In this document: piece by piece, positions 22,100 to 32,800 of the stretch
How the letters are laid out: each line of letters starts with the position of its first letter
Numbering within the stretch: the first letter of the stretch is position 1
DNA from: Pleodorina starrii
Lineage: Eukaryota; Chlorophyta; Chlorophyceae; Chlamydomonadales; Volvocaceae
Reading direction: 5' to 3'
DNA length: 64,000 bases
NCBI GenBank assembly: GCA_030267565.1
Contig: BRXU01000006.1
Location: 4,080,001 to 4,144,000, forward strand
The notes under the pieces: generated by a model
Databases searched by the model: none
What the model saw: only the letters and a program-made list of their open reading frames with translations
What the model was told of the DNA's origin: nothing
Program-made: the position numbers and the translations under genes

Positions 22100-24292
22100 C
22101 TAGTTGGGGTGGGCCGCCTCCATGGCGGTGGGGGTGGGTTCTTCCTCCTCCTCGTCCTCCTGCCCTGATGCTGGCCCGTGGGCGCTCAGCTGCTGCCGAC
22201 CTCGTTGGGCAACTTCCTGCTGGGTGTGGGGTTCGATGGCGGGCGGGTCTCCAGCCGTCATCTGCAGCTGCAGGCTGGGGATCTGCGATCCGTCCGACAG
22301 CTGGGCCTGGCTGCCGGTCGCCAGCATTGCGGTTAACTGTGCCGTGGCCTCCTCTGCTGCTTTCTGGGCCTTCCGCTCCTCCGTGTTCCTCCTGCGGGTC
22401 TCCAGGGCCTTCTGTGTTTGCGCCCTGTTCCGCTCGGCTCGCTCCGCTTCGGGCAGGTGCTCGAGCCGTCGCCGCTTCCGCTTTGGGGCCTCGGGGCCTG
22501 CCGGGCCCTGGTCGGGCTGTGTGCGTCCCTGCCGTGGCTGCTGCCTGGCTTTGCCCCCGGTAGGCTTTCGCCCGCTGCCTGCCCCCGTACGGCCTGCCGT
22601 GAACCAGAAGGCGGGGGCTGTAGCTGCTGCTGCGGCCGATGGTCCTCGCTCCTGCGGCACTGCTGCTACCGCTGCTGTTGACGTGTTGGCCGCCTCCATG
22701 CGGGTGTCGGCGTCCTGTCTCGCCGCCATGGAGTCGGCTTGTGCCTCCACTCCTTGTTGGGCTGCCGCCGCCGTGGGGTCCGGTTGTGGAGCCGAGGGCA
22801 GCTGCGGCTGTAGAGTCGGTGGCGGTGGTGGGTCCCGTATCCGTGGCTGGGCCTGCGGCGGCGGAGGGGTCGGCATCTGTTGCAGCTGGGCCTGCGCCGG
22901 TGACTGGGCCTGCAGCTGTGGGGCTGGTGGTGGCGGCGGCGCCCGCGGCGGCGGTGGGGCCTGCTGAGGCGGCGGGGCCCGCGGCGGGGATGGCGCCCGC
23001 AGTGGCGGCTGTATCCGCGGTGGCGGTGGGGCCTGCTGTGGCGGCGCGGCCTGCTGGGGGTCGGTCGTTGTACCACTCCTGGTCACGGTGACCGGTGGGG
23101 CCCTGGCTGCAGCAGCTGCCTGGTTTGCCCCCATGGGGGTGGGGAGCCTGGGGGCCGCGGCCGCCACTGCGGCCCATGTGCTGGCCCCGGCTGTGGTGGC
23201 GGTGATGTTGGCTGATGCCGGAGGCGCGGGCGGGGGTGGGATGAATGGGGTCATGCCGGGCGTGGTGCCCGTACCCATGTGCTGCATTCCTGCTCCCACC
23301 TCGGGTTCCGGGCCCCATCTGGTTCGTTGTACGGTCGCTGCGTACGGTGGCGGCATCCTGCCCGAGGGGCCTGGCTGGGCTGGGGCGGCTGCGGGCTGGG
23401 GGGCTTGATGCTGCTGTCGCCACTGGTGCAGCTGCTGCATCTGCCGCGCCAGTTCCTTCCGTGGCGGCGGTTTACAGGGCATGATGAACGGCCCCTCCTG
23501 ATCTTTTGGCGTCAGCCGGTACGCCTCCAACGTGCCGGACTGGGCCACCACGCCCGATCGGCCGAAGTCATACTGCGTTTCACGCGGTAGGCCGGGGGTA
23601 CCCCGCGCCAGCTTGAATCGCCAGGTATCCGCCATCACGTTGGCCGCCGGCTCCTGGAATTCCGTCTTGTCCCAGGTGCGCCGCGGGGTTGAATAGGCCA
23701 TGGCCAGGAACTCGGGGATGGCGCCAGGCTCTAGGCTGACGGGAATGCCCTTGATCTCCCACACGGAGCGCTCCACCTTGTGCAGATTTGAAATGGGCAG
23801 CTGCACCTCCACTGCCGGGTCGCTGGGCAGGAGTCGGACTGATCCCAGCTGGAGGCGTCCCCGCCTGACTGCTGGCGAGGTGGCGAGCTGTGCCAGCCCG
23901 CCTTTCCTGAGCATCACGCTGATTTCTTGCATAGTGGTGCCGCTGGGGAGTTTGCGTTGGGGGCACCTGCTGATGCGCGGCCCAAGCGCGGTCCCAGCCT
24001 CCTCGGGCGGTACCAGAACGCGTAACGTGCCCGTGAGGGCCTTGCCCAGCGGCCCAAACAGCTGGGCGTGAATGTCCGCGGGGTCGGAGCCGGGCGGCCA
24101 ATTGACTTCGAACGTGACGACGTCCTGCTCGAGGAAGAGCTGGGCGCCCGCCGGAAGCCTTCCCTTCAATTCCTCGCTGTCAATATATTTCCTCTCGGCC
24201 TGGGGCCGCTGTGAGCGATTTGCTGGAGCTGCCTCCCGTCCATTTGAACGCTGTTGGGGCGCGGAGGTCCGCGCCCGTCCGTTTTCAGCCAT
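22100..24292 (-). CDS. LINE ORF1 protein
   Basis: 730 aa. In LINEs of this layout ORF1 binds the element RNA and forms the particle; that role is inferred from position. The N-terminal third (about 35-270) is a compact region without low-complexity sequence, including FEVNWPPGSDPADIHAQLF and LRVLVPPEEAG, and could be an RRM-like or other RNA-binding fold. The middle (about 290-560) is Pro/Gln/Ala-rich. A basic, likely nuclear-localising cluster KRKRRRLEHLPEAERAERNR is followed by a short charged helical stretch. No CCHC knuckle was seen. The stop TAG is immediately followed by the ORF2 ATG. Confidence 0.85.
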   Translation of the reverse strand: MAENGRARTSAPQQRSNGREAAPANRSQRPQAERKYIDSEELKGRLPAGAQLFLEQDVVTFEVNWPPGSDPADIHAQLFGPLGKALTGTLRVLVPPEEAGTALGPRISRCPQRKLPSGTTMQEISVMLRKGGLAQLATSPAVRRGRLQLGSVRLLPSDPAVEVQLPISNLHKVERSVWEIKGIPVSLEPGAIPEFLAMAYSTPRRTWDKTEFQEPAANVMADTWRFKLARGTPGLPRETQYDFGRSGVVAQSGTLEAYRLTPKDQEGPFIMPCKPPPRKELARQMQQLHQWRQQHQAPQPAAAPAQPGPSGRMPPPYAATVQRTRWGPEPEVGAGMQHMGTGTTPGMTPFIPPPPAPPASANITATTAGASTWAAVAAAAPRLPTPMGANQAAAAARAPPVTVTRSGTTTDPQQAAPPQQAPPPPRIQPPLRAPSPPRAPPPQQAPPPPRAPPPPPAPQLQAQSPAQAQLQQMPTPPPPQAQPRIRDPPPPPTLQPQLPSAPQPDPTAAAAQQGVEAQADSMAARQDADTRMEAANTSTAAVAAVPQERGPSAAAAATAPAFWFTAGRTGAGSGRKPTGGKARQQPRQGRTQPDQGPAGPEAPKRKRRRLEHLPEAERAERNRAQTQKALETRRRNTEERKAQKAAEEATAQLTAMLATGSQAQLSDGSQIPSLQLQMTAGDPPAIEPHTQQEVAQRGRQQLSAHGPASGQEDEEEEEPTPTAMEAAHPN

Positions 24293-24433
24293 GATGGCTT
24301 ATCCTATCTCAGCATTTTGTATTACGATCGAGAAATTGTCGCGTTTGCCGCGGCCGAGAAGGTCGGCCAGGATGCGCTTAGTTGAGGCGAAATAAGGAGG
24401 CTAGTGTAATAACAAGTGTAATAACAAGTTAAC

Positions 24434-24480
24434 ATGCATCTTGACAAGGCGCTGCTGCTTCTCGACAAGACACAGTGGTC
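24434..24480 (+). other. Short segment shared with the old LINE remnant (possible chimeric 5' end)
   Basis: The sequence GACAAGGCGCTGCTGCTTCT and its surroundings match the reverse complement of about 12212-12256, encoding DKALLLLDK in both places. Here it lies between the 5' region of the full-length LINE and the right 362-bp repeat, oriented opposite to the LINE. It may be template-switched RNA captured at the 5' junction, or simply part of this LINE's 5' end. Confidence 0.45.
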
Positions 24481-24501
24481 ATGTCCATTTATGAATAGCT
24501 G

Positions 24502-24863
24502 CCTCTCCTGTCTTCTCCCCCTCGCACTGCCAGACACATGTCAAGTCGCGGCGCTGGGTTCCAACTTCCGGTCGCCGCAGCGGATCAATGACCGGGTGCT
24601 CAGGCTGGCTCGAGCCGCTGCCCCGAGCTGATGCCGTACCGTACGGGTACCGTACCCATGCATGTTGGCAATAGCTCATGGATCTGTCTGTTGTTATGGA
24701 AGAAACACCGCAGGAAACGTTGCATTTTGGTGTTGTTCGGGAGGTGGTGGTGTTGGTGGAGGTGGTTTCGTTTACAGGGGGTTTAGGGACGTGTCACTAA
24801 CGTGGGTGTGCCTGAAATTGGAAATTCCCAATAATGCCAGCCACAGCGAATGCTGCAACTGTT
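24502..24863. repeat. 362-bp direct repeat, right copy (contains a duplicate carbonic anhydrase last exon)
   Basis: Right-hand partner of 15748-16109. It includes a complete second copy of the last exon (24534-24630) with its CAG acceptor and TGA stop. It is separated from the rest of the gene by the LINE, so it can be used only if the whole LINE is spliced out as intron. Confidence 0.95.
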
Positions 24864-26041
24864 GTTGTTGTGGTTGTGGTTGTGGCGTCGCACTGCTTGC
24901 AAATATGCGACTTCCATTCACCACCTGTTCATTCGTGTTGCCTTACTGAAGCACTTATTCGTACTTTATATCTTCGCCATACGCCAATCGCAAGCCTCAT
25001 CTGCAAGCTCCACGCTGTTGCGCCCCCACAGCCAAAAGCCCTCAGCCACGCCCTCAGCCAGCGTACCCCCAACAGCCCCAAGCGGAGTAGCAGGGGGGGG
25101 GGGCCGCAGCCGCACACCGCCGCCCCCACAACACCCCCCCCCCACATGCGCTCCCCACAGCAAGCCTCATCGTTCTTCTCACCCGACAAGAAAAGCGCAA
25201 CCGCAACCTTGCACGCAACCGCAACCGCACACGCGTTCGAGTGCGCCCCCAACGACCCAGCCAGCCGTCAACCAGGGAACTGACATTCAGCCCAATGCTG
25301 AAAAAGGTGTACACAGGTGCAGACAGGCTCACAGCAGTACACCGTAGGGCCCTGCCTCGTCCCGGCGCTTCGGTGCGTCTCACTGCTGCCGGGCCTTCTT
25401 GGCGGGTGCCGGCCGGTTGACATTCTTCTTCTTCCTGCGCACACACCAACAGACAGACCGGAGGGAAAGACACGCAATCGAGCAGACGCGGGACGCCGCG
25501 TGTTTGGGTTTTAGGGTTTACAGACAGGGCGGGCCTTGACTCATCTGGCTCATCAGGGTTTAGGGTACAGGGCGGGGCAAAACCTGATACACGAGTCAGG
25601 CGAGTTTTAGGCACCGGCCAACAGCCAACACGAATGGGCTCGTATCGGGCACTTACTGGGCCCTTACCGCAGCCGGACACAAGACGTGCGAGCGGTTGGT
25701 TGGTGCGCCCAATGTCGCTGTTCGCGCAAAAAGCCAGTACATCATCGGGGCCAGACGGGGGAGGGGGAAGGGTGCAGCCTCCCACAAGAGAGAGGGGGAG
25801 GGGGCTGGCCAGCGTCCGCCTCCTGCGCCAATCCACCGCACAGCCGCGGCCGCGGCCGACGAGACCAGGCAAAGGCGCGTGCACAGCCCAGCCCAGCCCC
25901 GGCCCGACCAGGGTCGTTCCGCGGACCTCCTCCTCTTCCTCCTCCACCTAGGGACCGCGGCTTCGACGCCGCTTCCCTAACCCCGCCCCCCTCTGCACCC
26001 AATTACCCGTCCCGAACTCCGGCCCCCAATCCGACACGAAC
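24864..26041. other. Intergenic, convergent side of carbonic anhydrase remnant and SURF2-like gene
   Basis: A GTT/GTG microsatellite at 24861-24890, C-rich runs near 25095-25145, and telomere-like words (GGGTTTTAGGGTTTA at 25506-25520; GGGTTTAGGG near 25556). CTGTAAAC on the minus strand near 25518 contains TGTAA, the usual algal poly(A) signal, and could serve the SURF2-like gene. No protein gene is recognised. Confidence 0.5.
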
Positions 26042-29000
26042 TCACGCTGGCTTAGCGCTCGCCGCGGAGGCCTGACCCGTGGGTCGCTCATCCTGCAGCT
26101 GCTGCTCCTGCTGCTGCTGTTGCGCCGCGGCGTCCGGCATGCCCTCGTCGGCGCCGTTGGCCTCCAGGTCAAAGTCAAAGTCGTCCGGCTGCGGCTCAGC
26201 CTGCGGCAGGAACAGCAAGCAGCGGAATGAGGACGACGGCGACGGTGGCGGCGGCGGCGGTGCCGCAGCAATGCATTGGGACGGAGAATGCAAGGCTAAG
26301 AGCACGCAGCGCGAATGGGCGGTTTGGGCCGTGCTAGGCGGAGGCGCGGAGGCAACGGCATGGGGAGAGAGGGGAAGAGGTTTGGCGCCACGACCACGAG
26401 CGGCAGCCGTGATGACGACGGATGAGCCCAAATGCGGGAATCCGGGAAAGGCAGCGAGGCGTCCATTCACACGTGGGCCGCTGCGCGCCCAGCCCGTCTA
26501 GCCCAGGGAGCTTGCCGAGCCGCTAGGGGCGCTACCACGGATCCGTGGCCCGGAACTGCCCTGATCGCCCTCCCTCCCGCCCTCCGTCCCTCGCCCCCTC
26601 CCTCCCTCGCCCCTTCCTCGCTCACCGCCGCCGCTGCCGCCTTCTTCCGCTGCTTCTTGCTCAGCTTCTTGCCCGCCTGCGCCGCCTGCCCCTGCTCCTG
26701 CTGTTTTTGCTGCTGCTGCTGCTGCTGGGGTGCACCGGCCTGCGCCTTGGGTCCCTGGCCCTTTGACGGCTGCTGCCGCTTCTGCCCGCCCCGCTGCTGC
26801 TGCGGCTGCTGTCGCTGCTTGGGCGCCCCGGCCGGGCCCTTGCCGGTCGCTTGGGCGGCGGCTCCATTGGCGGCCCCGTTGGGGGCGGCACCACCTGTGG
26901 GGAGGCGCAGGAAGAGTGGGGCGCCGAATGTATCGCGAGGGCAAGGTGAGGTGAGGTGATGTGGGGCAGGAGTGATGATGCATGAGAATGAGACAGACGT
27001 GGTGAGACACGAACGCTGAGACGGCAGTGATGGGACAAGGGTGATGTGGTAGGGTTGAAGAGATCGGAACGATGCGGCAGGGGTGATGCGGCAGGGGCGG
27101 TGAGCCATAAGAGCACATGGCCGCTGCTGACCCCTTCAAACCTCAAACCTAAACCTTAAACTCGGAACCCACCTCGGCCGCTGGGCCCTGCGCGCTCCTG
27201 CCGGCTCCGCTGCGGCGGCCGCGCCCTCTCCCCATCCTCCTCCTCCTCCTCCTCGCCCTCCTCGCCCTGGTCAGCCTCCATCATATCTTCTGACCCCGCG
27301 CCGCCGCCGTCCTCCTCCTCCTCCTCGCCTTCACTGCCGTCCTCCTCGCCCTCGCCCTCCTCGCCCTCCTCCTCTCCACTTTTGCCGCCCTTCCGGCCCC
27401 TCCCGCCGCCCAACCGAGCCCGCTCCCCCGGGGGCACCCAGAACGCCGGCTCGTCGTCGCTCCCGCTGCCGCTGCCGCCCTCCTCGCCCTCGCCCTCGCC
27501 GTCGGCCTGCAGCAACAGAGGGGCACACACACGGGGCGATGGAGGGCGAGGGGAGGGGCTCCCGGCACGGGCACAATTTCCGGAGGGCCCCGGCTTGTGA
27601 GAGGGCCCGTAAGAAATGCATGGCTGTCCTTACGAGTACACGTCAGGGGAGCTGTGCGCACATCCACACATCCTCACATACACACACATACACATACACA
27701 TACATACACATACACGTGCAGACGCAGACGAGAGCGCACACACACGCGTGCCACTACAAGTGCCTTACCTCCCTCATCTCCTCGTCGCCGTCCTCTCCGC
27801 CCTCTATGCCGCCCGCCTCGGCCTTGCGCTGCTTCTTGCTCTTGCGGCCGCCGCCGGCCTCCTCGCCCTCCTCTCCGGGCTGCAGTGGAGGGGAGCCCGG
27901 CCAGCCAGCCAGCCAGCCGACCGGGCCGGGTGCGAGGCGTTACGTAACAGCGGGCAACCACAGCGCCGCAGCCGAGGCAGGCGAATGAACCCACCCACGG
28001 AAGTGAAAGGAGGAGGAGGGCAACACCCGCAACCCCAACCCCAACCCCCCAAAACTCACCATCACCAAGCCAACCCCGCAAGCACCCAAACCCTCCGATT
28101 CCCCGATCGCCAAGCCCCGAACCGGCTCGCTCCAACCGCCACCAACTCCCAACCGTCAACTCCCAACCGACCCTTGAACCCACCAGTATGATTCCAAACT
28201 CCCGCAGGCTGGGCTCCGGTCGCACGTCCGCCTGGTCCGCCACGAACCTGGCCTTGGCCTTCACGAAGCGCTTGCCGCCCATGTGCTTCTTCACCGCCGC
28301 CAGGCTCTTCTCCAACAGCTGACCGGTCAGGGCGCAGTAAAGCATGTGGCTGGGAGCGGGGGAGGAGGGGAGGAGGGGGAGGAGGGGGAGGGAGCGGGGC
28401 AGGGGAGCGGAGGAGGAGGGGAGCGCGGGAGGAGGGGGAGGGAGCGGGGCAGGGGAGCGGAGGAGGAGGGGAGCGCGGGAGGATTAGGTATGAGAGACGC
28501 AGCAAAGTGACAGTGGGGGCGTTTGCTTGGTGAGCAAAGTACGGGGGGAGGGCGTGCGGCAATGGGTATGTGGGGAGGGGCGGAAGAGGCGCGGGAGGAG
28601 TGCGTGCGTGGGGGGGCGAATGGACATGGGTGTGTATGGGGCGGAAGAGGTGGTCGGAAAGGGCACAACACAGTACGTGGGCCTGGGAGGCGTGTACCAC
28701 ACGCACACACACACAGGACGCACTCACGGGAAGTTTTTGCTGACCACGATGAACGGCTCGTACTTGACGAGCGCCACCTCAGCGTCGTACCGAACCTTGA
28801 GCTTTGCGAAGCGCGCCCCCCTGGAGGAAGGGGAAAGGATTAGGGAGTTGGGCTGTGGGGCCGCAAGCTGCCGCCCTAGGGACGGCGGGCTGCAGGCACC
28901 AAACACTCGCCCCCTGTACACCCAGGGACCCCTGGCCCGCCTGCTCACTTGACAAACGCAGCAATTTGCTCCGGCCGGTTGGCGGGAAAGCAGTGGCCGT

Positions 29001-29085
29001 TAACCAGGCACTTGAGCTTGCCGTCCTCCTGGGCCTCGAAATAGTCCTTGTACGGCCCCAAGGCCTCCGCCAGCTTGGAGTCCAT
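26042..29085 (-). CDS. SURF2: SURF2 (surfeit locus protein 2) homologue
   Basis: Exons in order: 29085-28949, 28820-28728, 28349-28184, 27879-27769, 27506-27173, 26894-26626, 26200-26042; 422 aa. The N-terminal SURF2 domain (1-132) shows GKLKCLVNGHCFPA, GARFAKLKVRYDAE, YEPFIVVSKNFPHMLYCALT and HMGGKRFVKA, which match the C-x-L-T-G-H, KPH-x-LFC-x-LT and GRRY/KRF blocks of the animal protein. EPAFWVPPGE corresponds to the conserved AFW motif in the tail. The remainder is acidic (poly-Glu, exon 5), then Gln/Ala-rich with a basic GKKLSKKQRKK. The human protein is about 256 aa; the excess here is low-complexity tail. Its molecular role is poorly known; nucleolar function is inferred from the family. 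It is divergent from the RAV1-like gene. Confidence 0.85.
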
Positions 29086-29806
29086 GGCGCGCTAGGGTTG
29101 AGGCAGTGGGAGCCTTCAAGGGTTACGTGAGGCCAAGTGACTGAGACTTGATATAAATCCGCCTTCAGGGGGCAGTATTAAGGCTAGCTGTCGGCGTCTC
29201 CGCAAACTGGTGGCGGCGCCCCGGCACCTTATGGCTTTTGCCGGCCCACAAAATATTTTATATACTATTCGCAATAATGCAAGGACGGCAACGCCGGATA
29301 AATTCTACTAGAGGACAGAAATGCCGGACTCAGTATGTTGTTACTGAGCAGCTTGAGGGCAAACAATGTTAATTATGCACCCAAATGGATATTAAGGCAT
29401 GTCAAGTAGTTTTCCACATAGCCCGCATGGCCCCTCATTTTGGGCGTAACCCTTTCCATTGCTCGTCCATTGTCTGTCCAACTCGTGTCTCGCCAACTGG
29501 CCTACAATTCTGGTCCTTTTTTGCTAAAACCTTGATCAGACTTCAATTCGCGCAAGCATGTTAGAGCAATTAAGGTGTTATGCACCACCTTACCGGACAG
29601 CTGGCCGGGAGGCTTCCTCATCACAGGCAATTGCATGGAAGCTAGTGCAAGTATAAGTTGGATCAATGTCAAAAAGGCATTCTTTAGCAGCAGAGCTGCT
29701 ACCCTAGCAGCTGCGAGTATTTTGGTTCAGCGCACTTCATCTGCGTGTCTCGAAGCTAGTAGATTGAGACCGTGGCTTCCGCCCAAGGCCTGGACGAAAA
29801 GACGCC
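29086..29806. promoter_or_regulatory. Shared divergent upstream region of SURF2-like and RAV1-like genes
   Basis: 721 bases between two start codons pointing away from each other. It is clearly AT-richer than the genes. AT boxes include TATAAAT near 29153, TATATA near 29258 and TATAAG near 29653 (plus orientation, about 150 bases before the RAV1 start). No specific factor site can be claimed. Confidence 0.5.
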
Positions 29807-32800
29807 ATGGATGGAAGCATGTTCACAGCTCGCGTCCTCAGCAGGACGCCGGGACCGCCCTGCAGCAACATCGTCACGTTCTGTGTGGAGGCCTACCCGG
29901 GAGTCACCTATTGCGCGTACGCAGTGTCAGATGGCGCGATCATCGTCCAGCAGGCAAGCTCTCTTGCCATGAGCCTCCGGGGTCTGGACCCGGGGGACAG
30001 CGTTGTGCGTTTGGGGGGCATTGCGGCCGCGAAACCCGCCGTAGCCGCAGCCTGCTGCTGCCGCCCGGCAGCGCACAAGGTCTGTCGGTGGCTTCGGATC
30101 CATCAGATCCTGGAGAGCCGCATCTGCACTATCGGGGCCTCGCGTGCAACTTTGATCTGCGCTCGCTCCCCGCCTACCTCCATCCCCGCAATTCCGCTGC
30201 GCAAGGGCCATCGCCTCCCCATCTCCCCTGCGTATGCCAGCCTCTGTGAGCCTGCCTCCTCCGGCCGTCGTACTCCCCTGCCCTGCGTCTCGTTCACACG
30301 CGCCAAAACACGCACTTCACCCTCGACGAGCGTCGCCTTCGTCCCTCCGCTGCGGTGTAATCAATGCTTCCCCGCTTGCCTTCTGCACTCCATCCCCGCC
30401 TGCACCCGGCGGGCACCCTCTCGCGCAACCACCGACCACTCTGCCCCTCCCTCCTGCGGTATCTTCTTTCTTTCCCTCCCTCCCTCCTAAACCACTCCGC
30501 AGAGCCTGCAAGCAGCTCCCCACGCAGCGGCAACAGCCGCCGCAGCCAGCCCAGCGGCGGCGGGCGCTGCCGCCGAAGGCAGCGGCCGCGGCGCCGCGAT
30601 GCCGCTTCCGCCGCCGCCGCCTCTGCCGCCGACGGCGTCACCCCCGGGTCAGTTTGCTCCGGTGCTGCTGGTTGACCGGGTGGCTCTGGAGCATGGCTCC
30701 GATTGCTTCGGTCTGGTGCGCTGGGGCGGCGGGCCCGAGGCGCTGCTGGCGGCAGCCACCCGACAGCACGTGTACTTCTTCTCGCTGCGGCCCTTCTTCC
30801 AGGCGCGTGGGCGCGTGGGCTGGAGGCTGAAGGCTGGGCGCAGGAGTTGGGCTGGGGCCCTTCCAAGCGCCCAGGCTGAGCTGGGGGCTGTGGTTCAGGG
30901 TTCAGGGATTGGACTGAGGACTAGGCGGGGGGGGGGGCTGGGATATACGCGTTAGCTGAGCATTGGGGAAGGGGACTGGGGCTGGGCGCGAAAATGGGGC
31001 TGCGGCCTGGGCGCGAGTTGGGGCTGGGTCTGTCTGCTGGTCAGGTCTTCTCCCTTGGAACCTCTGTGATGTTACTCTTAACCCTCACCCCTTGCCCCCA
31101 TGCGACTGGCAAGTATAAAGTATTGCTATGGTTCTGGGTCGCGTACGCTGCGGTATCCCCTTTCTTTTCCTCCCCGCCCTCCCGCCCACCCACACGCATA
31201 CCCACACGCGCACAATCACACGCACGCATGCGCAGGGCCCTGCGGCGCTCTTCCCCGTACACGTGGTGCCCGCGCTGCCGCTCCCCAGCACCGCCTTCGC
31301 CCTCAGCGGCCTCTACCGCACCGCCATGCCCGCCACGGCCCTGGACTTCACCCAGAACGCGCGCGGCCTCCTCCTGACCGACGCCGGCAACAACGTCACG
31401 ATGCTCAAGCTGGTGGCGAAAGAGACCCTCGGGTCGGTGCAGCACGGCCTGGCGGCGGCGGCGGCGGCGGTCCCGCCGCCGCAGCTGGGCTCGACGGCGG
31501 CGGCTGCCGTACAGTATTCCGTACAGGAGGCCTGGCGTGTGCGCGCGGACGCACCGCACACGCTGGCGGCGGCGAGCCAGGACTGCTACAGCCCCTGCGC
31601 TACCACCACTGCCGTGGTGCCGCCCGCCGCCGCCGCCGGCGGCGGCGGCGGCGGGCAGCACAAGGTCACCATTTGGTGGCCGTCGCAGCCTGGCGGCGCC
31701 GCCGGGCAGAACGGCAACCCCGCCGTCGGCGCGGAGATTGTACGGCACCCCGTCCGGGTCCTGTCGCTGGACTGGAGCCCCCCGCTCGTGGGCTCGCGTG
31801 CTGGCGGCGGTGCAGCCGCCGCCGCCGGCGACGGCGCCGCTGGCGGCGGCGGCTCCTCACACCACAACCAGCAGCAGCAGCAGCAGCTGGCATCGGCGCC
31901 GCCGGCGCCATCGACGGCGCCGGCGCTGATGACGCTGGGCGCGGATTGGGTCATCCGGATATACGTGGAGGTGGTGATGCAGAACATGCTGCCGCCGGAC
32001 CTAGCGGCCTCCGCCGCCGCCGCCGCCGCCGCGGGCGCGTCGGCGGGCCTGTCTATGAGCCAGTTCTGCCTCACGCTCGTGATTGAGCCGCCCGGCCTCA
32101 GCCTCACGCCGTCTTCGCGGCCCGGCATGCGCGCCTGCTGGGCGCGGCCGCTGGGCGGCGGCGGCTCCGCCGCCGCCGCTGCTGCGGCGGCGGCGCTTGC
32201 GGCGCCGGCGCTGGCTGCGCCGCCTGACGGCGGCGACGCTGGCGGCGGCGGCGGCGCTGGTGGTGGAGGGGTAGAGCAGGAGAGCGGCGGTGGCGGCGGC
32301 AGCAGGTTGCAGTGGATTGTGGCGAGTGTGGGCATCCTGGCTAGCGACGAGGGGGAGCCCCACGGTACGGCGCGGCGGCGCCATGTGACAAGTCGTACAA
32401 TAACGGATAAAACACGGCGCCGGCGCACGCCGCGCGCAACGCGCATTTCGTGTGCCGTCGCTGGGTGGTGACTAGAACCCCGGTCGCGAGGGCACGACTG
32501 CACGGTCGAACATTCACCCCACCACCCCCACCACACCTCCTCGCTGGTGGCCAGGAATGTCCAGATGGCCCCGAGCAGTGCCAACCAACACTCGCCCCAA
32601 AGCCATCGCCTCGCCAGTCGGCTGCTGCCACGCAACTCCTCCCCTCCTCGGCGGATTCTTTAATGGGCGTCTTAAGGTTTTCTTTGTTTGTGTTGGCGCC
32701 TGGCGGCTGCACCCAGTAGTGGTGCCAAATTAGGCTACACATCCCCCCCTGGCTCTTGCCCACACTTCACTGCTGACCCTCCCGCCCTGTGTGACCCCGT

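Larger units (their letters stand above)
16110..24501 (-). mobile_element. Full-length two-ORF LINE, recently inserted
   Basis: An 8.4-kb non-LTR retrotransposon on the minus strand. The 5' region is 24293-24501, ORF1 22100-24292, ORF2 17330-22099, and the 3' UTR 16110-17329. Both ORFs are free of stops and the flanking duplications differ by one base in 362, so the insertion is recent and the copy may still be active. The 3' end joins target sequence at AACAGTTGC with no poly(A) tail. The target beyond the right duplication is a GTT/GTG microsatellite (24861-24890). The ORF1-ORF2 organisation, APE-type endonuclease, RT and zinc knuckle place it in the L1-like group as judged by eye. Confidence 0.9.

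Noticed and set aside
21891..23423. 510-codon minus-strand and other frames overlapping the LINE ORF1/ORF2 region
   Set aside because: Out-of-frame shadows of the true ORFs in GC-rich sequence; none has LINE or other domain blocks.
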